64,000 bases of DNA from Avena insularis (lineage: Eukaryota > Streptophyta > Magnoliopsida > Poales > Poaceae). Shown here piece by piece: positions 11,622 to 25,003 of the stretch. Within the stretch, counting starts at the first letter, position 1; each line of letters starts with the position of its first letter. A program made the position numbers and the translations under genes. A model generated the notes under the pieces. That model worked only from the letters and a program-made list of their open reading frames with translations. It did no database searches and had not been told where the DNA came from. The stretch covers positions 332,234,305-332,298,304 of the forward strand of contig CM042689.1 in NCBI GenBank assembly GCA_023614405.1, written 5' to 3'.

Positions 11622-14361
11622 AGCATCCCTAAGCTTAACTCCTGCTCGTCCTCGAGTAGGTAAGTGATAAAAAGAATAATTTTTTAGGTGACATGCACCT
11701 TCACAATGAAGATCTAACCATTTGCAAGCATTGAAAGTTGGGATCAAAGAACTCTAAACATGTGCATGAAAGATGGAGTTCTAACAATAGGACATAGTAA
11801 CTATGCATGCAACATGACAAGCTACAAACAAAGATCATGAATAACATGCATTGAAAAACGTTTGTTTGTTTCACATACAGAAAACATAGCATAGTGGCAA
11901 TCATCTTGTCCCTCATAGAGTAGCAAATAGATGCATAGGGCACCTTCAAAGTTCACAAGGGTGACTAGAAACAAATATCACAAGAACAAGTAATATCACA
12001 ATATGCATCAATCAATAAGCTTTGGAACACTATACACAGAATGACAACTATGCTCTCTTAATGGTGCCTAAAGGTAGAAGGTGGAGACTCAATAGTGGTG
12101 GAATAAAGACCTTTTATAAAGGAAGCAGGGATTTCAAGTTTCTAAAAGAGCTTCCAAAAATTATGGTACTTGTTAGCTTTCAGCCCTCATTGCCCCTATC
12201 ATAAGCATCTTGAAGTGATTAAGGTTAAAGTGAACAAAGATGGAGTATATGCTTGACGAAATATAAGTTGGCAATCTCAAGTCCCTTGAATACGAGGGAC
12301 ACACCTCATGCTACTCAAATTTAGTCACCTGTAAGTTCTTGTCATTGTAAGTATTTGCATATCATTGAGAACCGCCAACGGGGTACCCCTTGCACATGGT
12401 ACAGGAGCTTTCCCATAACAAAAATGACAAGGCAAGCAGACAATGAGCATCTCAGCAATCTTCTTATTTACCATGGGAATATGGTGCTTTTTTCTCTCTT
12501 TCCTCTTTTCTCAATGTGTCTATTTTTTTATAAGAAGAATGCTTCATAGATGTCACTGTGGTGATGCTGCAAGTTTCCACCATGATTAGGCATGGCTTAG
12601 GTTAGCGGCCCAGGCGTTTCTCTAACACAGGATACAAACTCCATGGACTTACAAGTTCCCTCTTTATTTCACACCGGTGACATCCATAGACAAAAGATCA
12701 TGATATCAACTGAGTACAAAGTACAAGTGCAATGTTGAAAACGTTCCCCGTGACAGCACGGTTCTGCTAATTCCAACGTATAAGTGCAAGCATATACAAC
12801 ATAGAAGACACGATGGTTCAAGTTTATTAGGGGCAAAGAATATAAAGTGTGCCATCAAGTTTCTGAGGGCTTTAATCACTAAGTTTTCTCATAACAAAAC
12901 AATTTTTAATTGGAAGATAGCTGAAAACAAGAATATACTTGGAATGGTGTAACACACCATGCATAGGAGTTTATAGTGGACACTTTGGAATAACTTGGTT
13001 TCTTGGGAGTTGGAAGCATGAGTAGAGCTTACTCACACAAGTGGAGGATAGCAAAGGACTGGGAGCAACCAAATAAGAGAGCAATAATGGCCATAATCAT
13101 GCAGTGCAACAAAGAATTACTAATCAAAGCAAAGAGTGGTACTACAAGTCAAGGACTAAATGATCATAGAGGCTATGGTGACTTGTCATAGTCATAACAT
13201 GGTGCGAGCATGTGCCAAGTCAACCCAAGCAAAGCATCAAAGGAGAATACCATAATACTATGCTTTTGCATGCTAAAACAACGCATAATTTCTTCAAGGC
13301 ACACTAAGTAATCCCAATTGTTTGGAACAAGACATGCTAAAACAATAATCACTAGGCATAAGGTCAAAACAAACACCTAGCATGCCATGCTGAAGTCTAA
13401 GTCACAGTCAATGCAAGCTCCTCTTGCACTTACAAGCAAGAACTTACTACTCCTTTCCAACACCAAGAAACTTATTTGCAAAACAACACAGCGAGAACAG
13501 GGGTGCAAACTACTTTATTCAAGCAAACTAAACAACCTAAGCAAAGCAAACAAAAACTAAGACGCTCTAAGAACAACACAAATGTGCATGAAACAATAAA
13601 AACGAAGTGTCTAAACAGACCTGAGCTTTTTATTGATGAAGAAGGGAATGCCTTGGGCATCCCCAAGCTTTGACGCTTGTACCTTTTGGATATTTCTTGG
13701 GGTGACACCATGGTGGCATCCACAAGCTTGAGCTTTTGTCCATTCTTCATCTCATTGCATCATTCTCTCTTTACACCTAAATTTTTTCCTTCATATAAAA
13801 CTTCACACAATCTTCATTAGCAACATTAGCGTATTCAAAAGATGTTAGACATCTGGCAAAGCTTTGGAACAACAAGGATTTTCACTAAAAACACAAGCTA
13901 CTGTAGTAACTCCTTCAAAAATCTCAATTCACCTAAAGATAACTCAAAAAGGAATCAATAAGAAGCAAATGCAAATAATGGCAGAAATCTGTCAAAACAG
14001 ACCAACAGGTAGAAACCGATTTTTTCGAACACCTTATGTTGCTTAAATCAAAAATTGTTGAACTAATGAAAGATAGCTAACATATTGGGGGATTTATTCG
14101 TAAATTTTGATATCAATCCGAGTTACAGAGACTCCTCACAATTTTTTTGGTGGAGGACAGAAATCTGTTTCGGGACAGCAACTCCCCAAATTTTACTTCC
14201 CTCTCATTAGAGATCATTCTTGGCACAAAAAGCAAACAAAAATGATAAGGAGAGGTCATTAGTGAAGTAATAACTTCCAAGACTCAAGTAAACTCTTGGG
14301 TTATCTCCCAACAAGTACTTTTCTTTAACGCCTTTAAATTAGGCACAAGAAGCAAGAAGAA
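11622..14361 (-). mobile_element. Non-coding 3' internal region of element B
   Basis: Homologue of 3984-6689 in element A. It contains only short accidental frames and the twin-hairpin region (13643-13712), where both stems carry substitutions. No polymerase or integrase motif was found on either strand. Confidence 0.85.
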
Positions 14362-16420
14362 TCAAGTGTTTTCAAATGAAGAAGCATTAACATCCAACCT
14401 TGCTTTCAAATGAGGAGCAAAAAGCAACTTATCTCTCCTCATAGGGAAGTGTTCAATACCTTTCTTGAATGGAAAATGATATTTAATGTTGCCTTATTTC
14501 ATATCAATGATGACACCAACTGTTCTAAGAAAAGGTCTTCCCAAAGTAATAGGACAAGAAGCATTGCATTCAACATCCAAAGCATAGAAGTCAACAAGGA
14601 CATAAACATTGTTAACCATAATGAGAACATCATTAATACTCCACATGAGTTTCTTTTTAGCATTGTCATTGAGTGGGACATCCAAATAACAATCTTCCAA
14701 TGGTGGCAAATCAAGCATTTCATAAATCTTCCTAGGCATAATAGAGACACTAGAACCTAAATCACATGAAGCTTTGAGATCAAAGTCATTCACTTGCATA
14801 TTAATAATGGGTTCCCAACTATCTTCTACCTTCCTAGGAATAGAAGCTTTGTGTTTTAGCTTCTCTTCCTTAATCTTAACAAGAGCATCTGTAATGTGTT
14901 TAGTGAAAGTAACATGCATATCACTAGCATCAGGACTTCTAGCAAGCTTTTGTGGGAACATAATCACTTCAGAAATATTGCAACCATCAATATCAAAATC
15001 AAACTTAGCATCACTAGTAGTAGGCATAGTAGGAGGATGAATAGGGACTACTTGTGGTTTAGTGGTGATGGTGCACACACTATTGTTTCTATCATTTTCA
15101 GCTTCCCTTTACCACTTAGCATGAAGTTGAGCTAAAATTCTAACATTTTCATCAATAGTAACTTGTATGGCATGAGCAGTAGCAAAGGTATTTTCCATAT
15201 TTTCGGGTTTAGCAGCCATTTTATTAATCAAGGAGGACTGTGCTTCAGACAAAGAGGATATATTTTTCTCAATACTCAAATTTTTTGACTGTAAACTAGG
15301 AATTTCTCTGTTTAGATTCTCAAGCTGATGACTAATATTTTTCAAAATGATAGATTATTCCTCCATAGTTTTAGTGAAAATCTTATTTTGCTCATATTGC
15401 ATTTGCATAAAGTTTTTAGTGGAGCTCTCAACTCCTAGAATCCTCTCTTCACTAGGCATTCCAGATCTACCCTGATAAGCATTTCCACTAGGAGGATAAG
15501 GTCTATAATTGTTACCACCAAAATTACTCCTATAAGCATTGTTGAAATTGTTGTTTATAATGAAGTTCACATCAACTTGCTCTTCTTGAGCAACCAAAGA
15601 GGCTAAGGGAACACTATTAGGATCTAGAGGAGCTTTCCCATTAATAAGCATAGCCATAATAACATCAAAATTTTTTACTCAAAGAGGAAGTTTCCTCAAC
15701 AGAATTTACCTTCTTACCATGTGGATCTCTCTCAACATGCCATTCAGACTAGTTAACCATCATATTATCAAGGAGCCTTGTTGCAGCACCCAAAGTGAGG
15801 CCCATGAAGGTACCTCCAGCAGCGGAATCCAACAGATTTCTTGAGGAGAAGTTCAAACCTGCATAAAAAGTCTGGATAATCATCCAAGCAGTGAGTCCAT
15901 GAGTAGGGAATTCTTAACCAAAGATTTCATTCTTTCCCAAGCTGGAGCAACATGTTCACTATCAAGTTGTTTAAATTTCATAATGTCACTTCTCATAGAT
16001 ATAATCTTAGCAAGAGGATAGTATTTTCCAATAAAAGCATCTTTACACTTAGTCCAAGAATCAATACTATTTTTAGGCAAGGATAGCAACCATTCTTCAG
16101 CTTTTCCTCTCAAGGAGAAAGGAAAAAGCTTGAGCTTAATAATATCTCCATCTACATCCTTATACTTTTGAATCTCACAAAGTTCAACAAAGCTATTGAG
16201 ATGGGCAACAGGATCATCAGAACTAGCACTAGAAAATTGCTCTCTCATCACAAGATTCAACAAAGCAGGCTTAATTTCATAAAAGGTAGCATCAGGAGCA
16301 TGTGGAGCAATATGTGTGCTAAGGAAATCATTGTTGTTGGTGCTAGTAAAGTCACACAACTTGGTGTTCTCAGCAGAGTTCATTTTGGCAAAGGTGGGCA
16401 AGCCAAAAACAGCAGCAGCA
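14362..16420 (-). pseudogene. Gag-protease pseudogene of element B
   Basis: The retroviral-type gag core (Retrotrans_gag) spans 15880-16401: it includes LFPFSLRGKAEEWLLSLP and a W-x-K-x-K-D-A-F-I-x-K-Y segment, typical of Athila-like Gypsy gag. Fragments at 15355-15657 (Asn/Gly-rich) and 15109-15345 (coiled-coil-like, rich in L, E, S and K) follow. The aspartic protease lies at 14494-15078, with catalytic CDLGSSVSIMP and the second-half PITLGRPFLRT. The pieces are in different frames, so the gene is broken. It ends near NASSFENT, as in A and C, without any downstream polymerase. Confidence 0.88.
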
Positions 16421-16588
16421 ACTAGAGCAGGAACTATTTTTTTGTATTTTTGAATAAAGCAAGAAAATCAAACTAGACTAATTTTTTGGGGTTTTTTGGA
16501 AAGAGGCAAGCAAAAGAAACAAAGCAAACTAAAAACAAAGTAAAGAGAAAGGAAGTGAAGGACTCCCCTTGTGAAGATGTCCTTAGCC

Positions 16589-16606
16589 TCCCCGGCAACG
16601 ACGCTA
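16589..16606 (-). other. Degenerate tRNA-Asp primer binding site of element B
   Basis: The minus strand reads TAGCGTCGTTGCCGGGGA. It differs at two positions from the perfect site in elements A and C, both by transitions. It lies 8 nt from the LTR edge at 16615. Confidence 0.8.
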
Positions 16607-16614
16607 GAAAAGCT

Positions 16615-18159
16615 TGATGCAGCGCTGAGTTGATGTAGGAGAGCTTTGTTGGGAACCCCAAGATCAAGGTGTGAAGCAGCACAGCAGCAAGTTTTCCCTC
16701 AGTAAGAAACCTAGGTTATTGAACCAGTAGGAGGAAGGAAACGTCACACGGGTGTTGCAAGAAACGCGGAGACCTACACAACACAAACTCAAGACTTTGC
16801 CCCAACGAAGCAGTGAGGTTGTCAAGCTCACCGGTTTGCTATAACAAAGGATTAAACGTATGGTGTGGAAGGTAATGGTGGTTTGCAGCAAGTAAACAAG
16901 TAACAGTGGGAGATGTATCAATGATAAAGAATGGACCGGGGTCCATAGTTCACTAGAGCTGCTCTCCTTAGATAAACAATATGGCATGAAGGGTAAACAA
17001 ATTACAGCAGGGCAATTGACAGAAACTGAGCAAGGAATAACAATGCAATTACTAGTCAAAAAGATCCCATGAGATTCGATTGGGCAATACAACAAGATAC
17101 ATAGACCGCCATCCAACTGCATCTATGACTAGAAGTCCACCTTCAGGTTATCATCCGAACCCCCTCCAGTATTAAGTTGCAAGCAATAGACAACTGCTTT
17201 AAGCAAAGTGTGTAAGGTAAACAGTCCACATGTTCCATGAACAAGAGACCGTTGTTTTCTCCCTAGTAGCAACAACACATCTACAACCGAAGAGATTATT
17301 GTCACTTCCCTTGGAAACTAGAGGCATGAACCCACTATCGAGCATGAATACCCCCTCTTGGAGTCACTAGCAACTACTCAGCCAAGATAGCTACTAACAA
17401 CGGAGCGCATGCAAGATCACAAACAACACAGACATGATAGAATCATAAAGACAAAACCATTAATCAAACCAACATAATAATCTCAATATCCATCAGATCC
17501 CCGCAAACACAACATGCATGATTACAAATAGATTAGATCTTGATCATGAACGGAGCTCACAAGATCTATACATGAAAGCACAAGAAGGAGATACAACCAT
17601 CTAGCTACTACATGGACCCATAGTCCAAGGTGGAACTACTCACGCATCATACCGGAGAGAAGACCTTCGAGATGATCTCCCCTCCGGCAGGGTGCCAGGA
17701 AGAACTTCAGATCCCCCCGATCTAGGGACGACGGTGGTGGCGGCTATAGAAGGTTTCATGGAGATTTGATCGGATACTTAGGGTTTCGGCATCGGGGGCT
17801 TCTTATAGGCGAAAGAGGAGGACGAGGCGGTGGCCAGGGGCCCCACATCCTGCCTAGGTGCAGGCCCACCGTGCCTAGGGGTGCAGTGCCTGCACGCCTC
17901 CTGGCCCCTCTAGAATTCTTGTTCCCCACGGAAAGTTATTGACTTTGACGTTTGTCCCGTCCAATTTTGAGAATATCTTTACTAGCTTTTCTGGAACCAA
18001 AAACAGCAGAAAACAGGCAACTGGCACTATGGCAACTTGTTAATAGGTTAGTACCAAAAAACATGTAAAAATCACCTCAAAGTGTAGACAAAGCAAAGCA
18101 AAGTAGATACTAAACAAGCATGGAGCATAAAAAATTATAGATACGTTTCCGACATAACA
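16615..18159 (-). mobile_element. 5' LTR of Gypsy element B
   Basis: 1545 bp. The minus strand begins TGTTATGTCGGAAACG at 18159 (mutated from TGATACGTCGG) and ends ...GCATCA at 16615. It is followed by target-site copy ATCTT at 18160-18164. Confidence 0.92.
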
Positions 18160-18164
18160 ATCTT

Positions 18165-18900
18165 GTGAGATCCGTTCATGATCAAGATCTAATCTATTTG
18201 TAATCATACATGTTGTGTTTGCGGGGATCCGATGGATATTGAGATTACTATGTCAGATTGATTAATGGTTTTGTCTATTTGATACTATCATGTCTGTGTT
18301 GTTTGTGATCTTGCATGATCTTCGTTGTTAGTAGCTATCTTGGCCGAGTAGTTGCTAGTGACTCCAAGAGGGGGTATTTATGCTCGATAGTGGGTTCATG
18401 CCTGTAGTTTCCAAGGGAAGTGAAAGAAATCGCTTCGGTTGTAGATGTGTTCTTGCTACTAGGGAGAAAACAACGGTCTCTTGTTCATGGAACAAGTGGA
18501 TTGTTTACCTTACACACTTTGCTTAAAGCACTTGTCTGTTGTTTACAACTTAATACTGGAGGGGGTTTAGATGATAACCTGAAGGTGGAATTCTAGTCAT
18601 AGATGCAGTTGGATGGCGGTCTATGAATATTGTTATATTGCCCAATCGAATCTCATAGGATCTTTTTGTCTGGTATTGCATTGTTATGCCTTGCTCAGCC
18701 TCCCGGTCATGCCATGTTGTTTATCTAAGAGAGCAATTCTGTGAACTCCGACCCCGTCCAATCTTTACCATTGATACATCTTCTTGTTTACATACATTTA
18801 ATCCTTTGAAAGTCTTGAGTTTGTGTTATGTTGCTTACACCACCGGTTTCTTACTCAAGGAAAACTTGTTGCTTGCTCTTGGGGTTCACGTTAGCCATCA
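18165..18900 (+). mobile_element. 5' LTR of element C, right part
   Basis: Continues the LTR interrupted at 10064. It ends CACGTTAGCCATCA, identical to the end of the 3' LTR at 27254. Small internal deletions make this LTR about 190 bp shorter than its partner. Confidence 0.9.
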
Positions 18901-18909
18901 AGCTTTTTC

Positions 18910-18927
18910 TGGCGCCGTTGCCGGGGA
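18910..18927 (+). other. tRNA-Asp primer binding site of element C
   Basis: TGGCGCCGTTGCCGGGGA, a perfect complement to the plant tRNA-Asp(GUC) 3' end, 9 nt after the LTR end at 18900. Confidence 0.9.
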
Positions 18928-19114
18928 GGATAAGGACGTCTTCACAAGGGGAGTCCTCCACTTCCTTTCTCTTTACTTTGTTTTTAGTTTGCTTAGTTTC
19001 TTTTGCTTGGTTTTGTTTGCCTCTTTTCAAAAAATCCAAAAAAATTAGTCTAGTTTGGTTTGCTTTCTTTATCCAAAAAGCACAAAAAAATTAGTTCCGA
19101 CCCTAGTTGCTACC

Positions 19115-19963
19115 ATGTCTGGTTTTGGACCAATCTTTATTTCACCTATGGAAGAGATCTCCACTTTTAAGCAAAAAAGTGAAGAGAGTTTTAAAGAAGC
19201 TTGGTCTAGAATCTCCGCTTTACAGAGGGAAACTTAGCCTAAGATGAGTGTTAGCTTGGTTATTGATAGTTTCTACCGCGGTATTGCTCGTTATAAATAT
19301 GATTTGGATGTTGTGGCTAATAAAGATATTTTGCTATGTACTGAGGATGAAGCTTTTGATGCCATAAAGAAATTGATTATAATTTATGGTACACCTGGCA
19401 AGTCCGATTCCTCCTTCACAAATATTTTTGCTAGGTTGGACACTCTTGAGGCCAGTATTGCTGCTATGAATAGTTGCTATCAAACGCTTAGGGCTTACCA
19501 TGATTATGTTCCCATAAATTCTGAGCCTTCAAAGTTGTTTCCCACAATCAAAGTCTTTATAAATACTACACTTTTTGATGCTCGATGTGATATCATGTCT
19601 GAATTTTGTCTCATGCCTAAAGATATTTATGATTCTTTGAGTCTTTGGGGGATTTATGAAGGAGGAGAGGAAATCTCTCTTACTAATAATGCTACTTCAT
19701 TGCCCATTGGAATAGATGAAGGTGTGTTTACAAAAATTTGAGGGAAAATGGTGTCTACTGATTATCTTGTTATTGAATGTGTAGGCAAAAGACAGAATAC
19801 ACTTGGAAGATCCCTACTGAAACACCTTGGAGCAATAATAGATGTGGGAAAAGGCATTATGCATTTTTATCCTCCAGTAAGCAATCATATCTTCCCTAAA
19901 GAGAATAAGAAAGGTAAGAAAGGAAAGAACAAGAGGGTTAATGCCTCATTTGAAAATACTTGA
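19115..19963 (+). pseudogene. Truncated gag and decayed protease of element C
   Basis: Three consecutive open stretches: 19115-19237 (MSGFGPIFISPMEEISTF, then a gag end with ESFKEAW), 19244-19741 and 19748-19963. They are separated by stops at 19235-19237 and 19739-19741. The central gag domain seen in element B is missing. The protease region is recognisable by its layout (FDARCDIMS in place of the catalytic box, then LGRSLLKHLGAIIDV in place of ILGRPFLRT), but the catalytic Asp-x-Gly triad is lost. It ends RVNASFENT, like A and B. Confidence 0.8.
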
Positions 19964-22667
19964 TTCTTCTTGCTTCTTATGCCTAACTTAAAGGCATTAA
20001 ATAAGTACTTGTTGGGAGATAACCCAAGAGTTTTATTGAGTCTTGGAAGTTATTACTTCTGTAATGACCTCTCCTTATCCTTTTTGTTTGATTTTTGTGC
20101 CAAGAATGACCTCTAATGAGAGGGGAGTAAGATTTGGGGAGTTGTTGTCCCGAAACAGATTTCTGTCCTTCACCAAAAAAATTTGTGAGGAGTCTCTGTA
20201 ACTCGTATTAAGCTGAAATTTTATGAATAAATCCCCCAGTATGTTAGATAAATTTCATTAGTTCAACATTTTTTGATTTGATCAACATAATATGTTCGAA
20301 AAAATCGGTTTCTACCTGCTGGTCTGTTTTGACAGATTTCTGCCATTATTTGCATTTGCTTCTTATTGATTCTTTTTTGAGTTGTCTTTAGGTGAATTGA
20401 GCTTTTTGAAGGAGTTACTACATTAGCTTGTGTTTTTAGTGAAAAGTTTTTCTGTAACAAAGCTTTGCCTAAAGGTCTATTATCTTTTGAATACACTAAT
20501 GTTGTTAATGAAGATTGTGTGAAGTTTTGTATGAAGGAAAAATTTCAGGTGTAGAGAGAGAGTGATGTAATGAGATGAAGAATGGACAAAATCTCAAGCT
20601 TGGGGATGCCACCCCGGTGTCACCCCAAGAAATATCCAAGAGGTACAAGTGTCAAAGCTTGTGGATGCCCAAGGCATCCCCTTCTTCATCAATAAAAAGC
20701 TCAGGTCTGTCTAGACACTTCGTTTTTTATTGTTTCATGCACAGTTGTGTTGTTCTTGGAGCGTCTTAGTTTTTGTTTGGTTTGATTAGTTTGTTTAGTT
20801 TGCTTGAATAAAGTAGTTTGGACCCCCGTTCTTGCTGTGTTGTTTGCAAATAAGTTGCTTAGTGTTGGGAAGGAGTAGGAAGTTCTTGCTTGATAAGTGC
20901 AAGAGGAGCTTGCATTGACTGTGACTTAGACTTTATCATGACATGCTAGGTGTTGTTTTGACCTTATGCTTAGTTATTATTGTTGTAGAATGTCTTGCTC
21001 CAAAAAAATTGGGATTGCTTAGTGTGCCTTGAAAAAAATTATGCGTTGTTTTAGCATGCAAAAGCATAGTATTGTGGTATTCTCCTTTGATGCTTTGCTT
21101 GGGTTGACTTGGCACATGCTCACGCCATGTTATGACTATGAACAAGTCACCATAGCCTCTATTATCATTTAGTCCTTGACTTGTAGTACCACTCTATGAT
21201 TTGATTAGTAATGTTTTGTTGCTCTGCATGATTATGGCCATTATTGCTCTCTTAGCTGGTTGCTCCCAGTCTTTTGCTAGCCTCCACTTGTATGAGTAAG
21301 ATCTACTCATGATTCCAACACCCAAGAAACTAAGTTATTCCAAAGTGTCCACTATAAATTCCTATGCATGGTGCGTTACACCATTCCAAGTATATTCTTG
21401 TTTTCGGCTATCTTCCAATTAAAAACTATTTTGTTATGTGAAAACTTAGTGATTAAAGCCCTCACAAACTTGATGGCACACTTAATATTCGTTTCCCCTA
21501 ATAAACTTGAACCATTGTGTCATCTATGTTGTATATGCTTGCACTTATACGTTGGAATTAGCAGAACCGTCCTATCACGGGGAACGTTTTCAACATTGCA
21601 CTTGTACTTTGTACTCAGTTGATATCTTGCTCTTTTGTCTATGGATGTCACCGGTGTGAAATAAAGAGGGAACTTGTAAGTCCATTGAGTTTGTATTTTG
21701 TGTTAGAGAAATGCCTGGGCCGCTAGCCCAAGCCATGCCTAATCATGGTGGAAACTTGTAGCATCACCATAGTGACCTATCTATGAAGCATCCTCAATAA
21801 AAATATATGCATATAGTAAATAAAAAGATCGATGTGATGCTCATTGTCTGCTTGCCTTGTCATTTTGGTTATGGGATAGCTCCTGTACCATGTGCAAGGG
21901 GTACCCCGTTGGCGGTTCTCTATCATACGCATGTACTTATAATGACAAGAACTTGCAGGTGACTGAAGTTCAGTAGCATGAGGTGTGGCCCTCGTATTCA
22001 AGGGAATTGAGATTGCCAACTTATACTTTTTCAAGCATATACTCCATATTTGTTCACTTTAACCTTAACCACTTCAAGATGAAAATGATAGGGGCTTTGA
22101 GGGCTGGAAGCTAACAAGTACCACAATTTTTGGAAGCTCTTTTTGAAACTTGAAATCCCTGCTTCCTTTTTTGAAAGACTTTTCTTCCACCATTATTTGA
22201 GTCTCCACCTTCTACTTTTAGGCACCATTAAGAGATCATAGTTGTTATTCTGTGTTCAGTGTCCCGAAACTTATTGATTGATGCATATTGTGATATTACT
22301 TGCTCTTGTGCTACTTGTTTCTAGTCACCCTTGTGAACTTTGAAGGTGTCGTATGCATCTATTTGCTACTCTATGAGGGACAAGCTGAATGCCACTATGC
22401 CATGTTTTCTGTATGTGAAACAAACAAACGTTTTTCAATGCATGTTATTCATGATCTTTGTTTGTAGCCTTTCATGTTGCATGCATAGTTACTATGTCCT
22501 ATTGTTAGAACTCCATCTTTTATGCACATGTTTAGAGTTATTTGTTCCTAGATTTCAATGCTTGCAAATGGTTTGATCTTGGTTTTGACGGTGCATGTCA
22601 CCTCAAAAAATATTCTTTCTATCACTTACCTACTCGAGGATGAGCAGGAGTTAAGCTTGGGGATGCT
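19964..22667 (+). mobile_element. Non-coding 3' internal region of element C
   Basis: Homologue of the A and B 3' regions in plus orientation. It contains the twin hairpins (20600-20681) followed by CATCAATAAAAAGC and ends with TTAAGCTTGGGGATGCT just before the 3' LTR, the polypurine-tract position. No protein-coding content was recognised. Confidence 0.85.
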
Positions 22668-23487
22668 TGATACATCAGAAACGTATCTATAATTTTTTAT
22701 GCTCCATGCTTGTTTAGTATCTACTTTGTTTTGCTTTGTCTACACTTTGAGGTGTTTTTATATATTTTCTGGAACTAACCTATTAACAAGTTGCCACAGT
22801 GCGAGTTGCATGTTTTCTTCTGTTTTTGGTTCTAGAAAGGCAGAAAATCAATATTCTCGGAATTGGACGGGACAAAAACCGAAGTCAATATTTTATTATG
22901 GGGGACACGAATCCACAAGACGAGACAGAGAGGTGCCAGAGGGCCACCCCCCAGGCACGGGCTAGGATGGACCCGCGCCTGGGCAGGGTGTGTCCCCCCT
23001 GGTCGCCTCCCAGCCTCACCTCTTCGCCTATAAGAAGCCCCCGATGCAGAAACCCTAAGTATACGATCAAAACTCCATGAAACCTACTGTAGCCACCACC
23101 ACCGTCGTCCCTAGATCGGGGGGGTCTGAAGTTCTTCTTGGCACCCTGTCGGAGGGGAAATCATCCCGGAGGCCTTCTCTCCGGGATAAAGCGTGAGTAG
23201 TTCCACCTTGGGCTATGGGTCCACGTAGTAGCTAGATGGTTGTATCTCCTCCTTGTGCTTTCATATATAGATATTATGAGCTCCGTTCATGATCAAGATC
23301 TAATCTATAATCATGCATGTTGTGTTTGCGGGGATCCGATGGATATTGAGATTACTATGTCAGATTGATTAATGGTTTTGTCTATTTGATACTATCATGT
23401 CTGTGTTGTTTGTGATCTTGCATGCTCTCCATTGTTAGTAGCTATCTTGGCCGAGTAGTTTCTAGTGATTCCAAGAGGGGGTATTTA
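22668..23487 (+). mobile_element. 3' LTR of element C, first part
   Basis: Starts TGATACATCAGAAACG. It matches the 5' LTR of C, including a shared TACTATGTCAGATTGATTAA stretch not present in A or B. It is interrupted after ATTTA (23483-23487) by solo LTR D. Confidence 0.9.
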
Positions 23488-24809
23488 TGAAGGGATACGG
23501 GTAGGCTACACTAGCGCAAATCAAAAAAAATCTACCGCGTATATCAGGATAACTGTTGTCATAGATCATGGGATTACCACTAGAAGCGCAGTTGCGGAAT
23601 TGATGAAGCGCGTCGAGGCAGTGTAGACGTTCCATGTCTCCTCCTTGTCCTCGTCCCACGAGCAGCTCCCCTTGCGCGGCTCGTCCAAACGCTACAGATG
23701 CAGCGCCTCCGAGGTATCCACACATACAGGGTGGAAGCGTCAGATGCCGGACTGCTAGGTCCGCGCGTGCAACACAGGCGAGAGGTGTGGCGGCTGGGTA
23801 GAATGGTCTCAAGTCTTAGGTCTTAGGTCTTAGGTCTTGCCCTAGTCAGCTCGCCCCACCCTCTCTTAAATAGGTGTCCCTAGTGGGCTTCTACATTAGC
23901 AGCCCATTAGTAGCCTAAGCCTGGTCTAATTCGGATCCAATCCTCATTAGGCTTCCAGCCTCTTAAGTGTGTGACCCTATAGGTTCATATACGTATAGAC
24001 ATGACACGAATACACTTATTCTGCCAATAGTTGGTAGCGGCCTCTAGCAAGACGTGCCAACTCCTAAACGCATACAAAGATCATATCGGACGAACCATCA
24101 CAAGGTTTAGTACATGTCTTTCCCTTTGCCTCACGATATTTGGTCTAGCTCCAAGCCGACCTCTCTTTCTCGATACCGTAACTCGGAATCCCTTTACTAG
24201 GTTAACTCTTAACCTTATGTAGCACGGCCATGCATTTCTGGATCCGATCACTCGAGGGCCCCAGAGATATCTCTCTCAAGTAGAGAGGGGCAAATCCCAT
24301 CTTGATTGACCATGCCTTGCAGCATGCTTCAGGACAAACCTGAAAGCTACCTTTATAACTACCCTGTTATGGTGTAGCGTTTGATAGCCCCAAAGTAGGT
24401 CGATCCACATCTCAAGTACATGCGACAATCTTAGATCTAAGTACAAAACGTACACGATGTGTAGAGAGAGAGATGCAACTAATTGCCAGTCTCAAGTTGG
24501 GTCATTCCAACCCCATGTTCATAACATGTGTCCACATCATTGGTTTGACATCTCCATGTCTATGACTTGCGAAACATAGTCATCAACCAATCGATGTGCT
24601 AGTCTGATATTCACATGTGTCCTCACATGAACTCCGACTAGGGACAACTATTAAATAACCATACAAGTAAAGAGTTTCACAAACAATTCACATAATTGCC
24701 AATCAATACAAGTTGCCTGATATGGATATTCAAGGAACATTACAATAACTCATGGATACATATGAAATATAATCATCTCTATGATTGCCTCTAGGGCATA
24801 TTTCCTTCA
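23488..24809 (-). mobile_element. Copia solo LTR D
   Basis: 1322 bp. The minus strand begins TGAAGGAAATATGCCCTAG at 24809 and ends ...CCCTTCA at 23488. It is flanked by target duplications ATTTA (23483-23487 and 24810-24814), and the Gypsy LTR reads through when it is removed. It has no internal domain, so it is a solo LTR of an Angela/BARE-like Copia family. It is related to G (34897-36264). Confidence 0.93.
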
Positions 24810-24814
24810 ATTTA

Positions 24815-25003
24815 TGCTCGATAGTGGGTTCATGCCTCTAATTTCCAAGGGAAGTGGCAGAAATCTCTTTGGTTGTAGATGTGTTGTTGCTACTAGGGAG
24901 AAAACAACGGTCTCTTGTTCATGAAACAAGTGGATTGTTTACCTTACAAAACTTTGTTTAAAGCAGTTGTCTGTTGTTTACAACTTAATACTGGAGGGGG
25001 TTC
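24815..25003 (+). mobile_element. 3' LTR of element C, middle part
   Basis: LTR sequence TGCTCGATAGTGGGTTC... continuing from 23487 and ending GGTTC (24999-25003) before solo LTR E. Confidence 0.9.

Larger units (their letters stand above)
10065..18159 (-). mobile_element. Complete Gypsy element B nested in element C
   Basis: 8095-bp minus-strand LTR retrotransposon with LTRs at 10065-11621 (3') and 16615-18159 (5'), a primer binding site, a gag-protease pseudogene and a long non-coding 3' region. It is flanked by a perfect 5-bp duplication ATCTT (10060-10064 and 18160-18164), and the interrupted LTR of C reads continuously across it. It has no recognisable reverse transcriptase, RNase H or integrase. 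The overall type resembles abundant Triticeae Gypsy families such as Sabrina or WHAM; the name is uncertain. Confidence 0.95.

Noticed and set aside
18910..18927. Possible tRNA-Asp gene
   Set aside because: Only the 18-nt complement of the tRNA 3' end is present, at the LTR border. It is a primer binding site. The same holds at 7500-7517 and 16589-16606.
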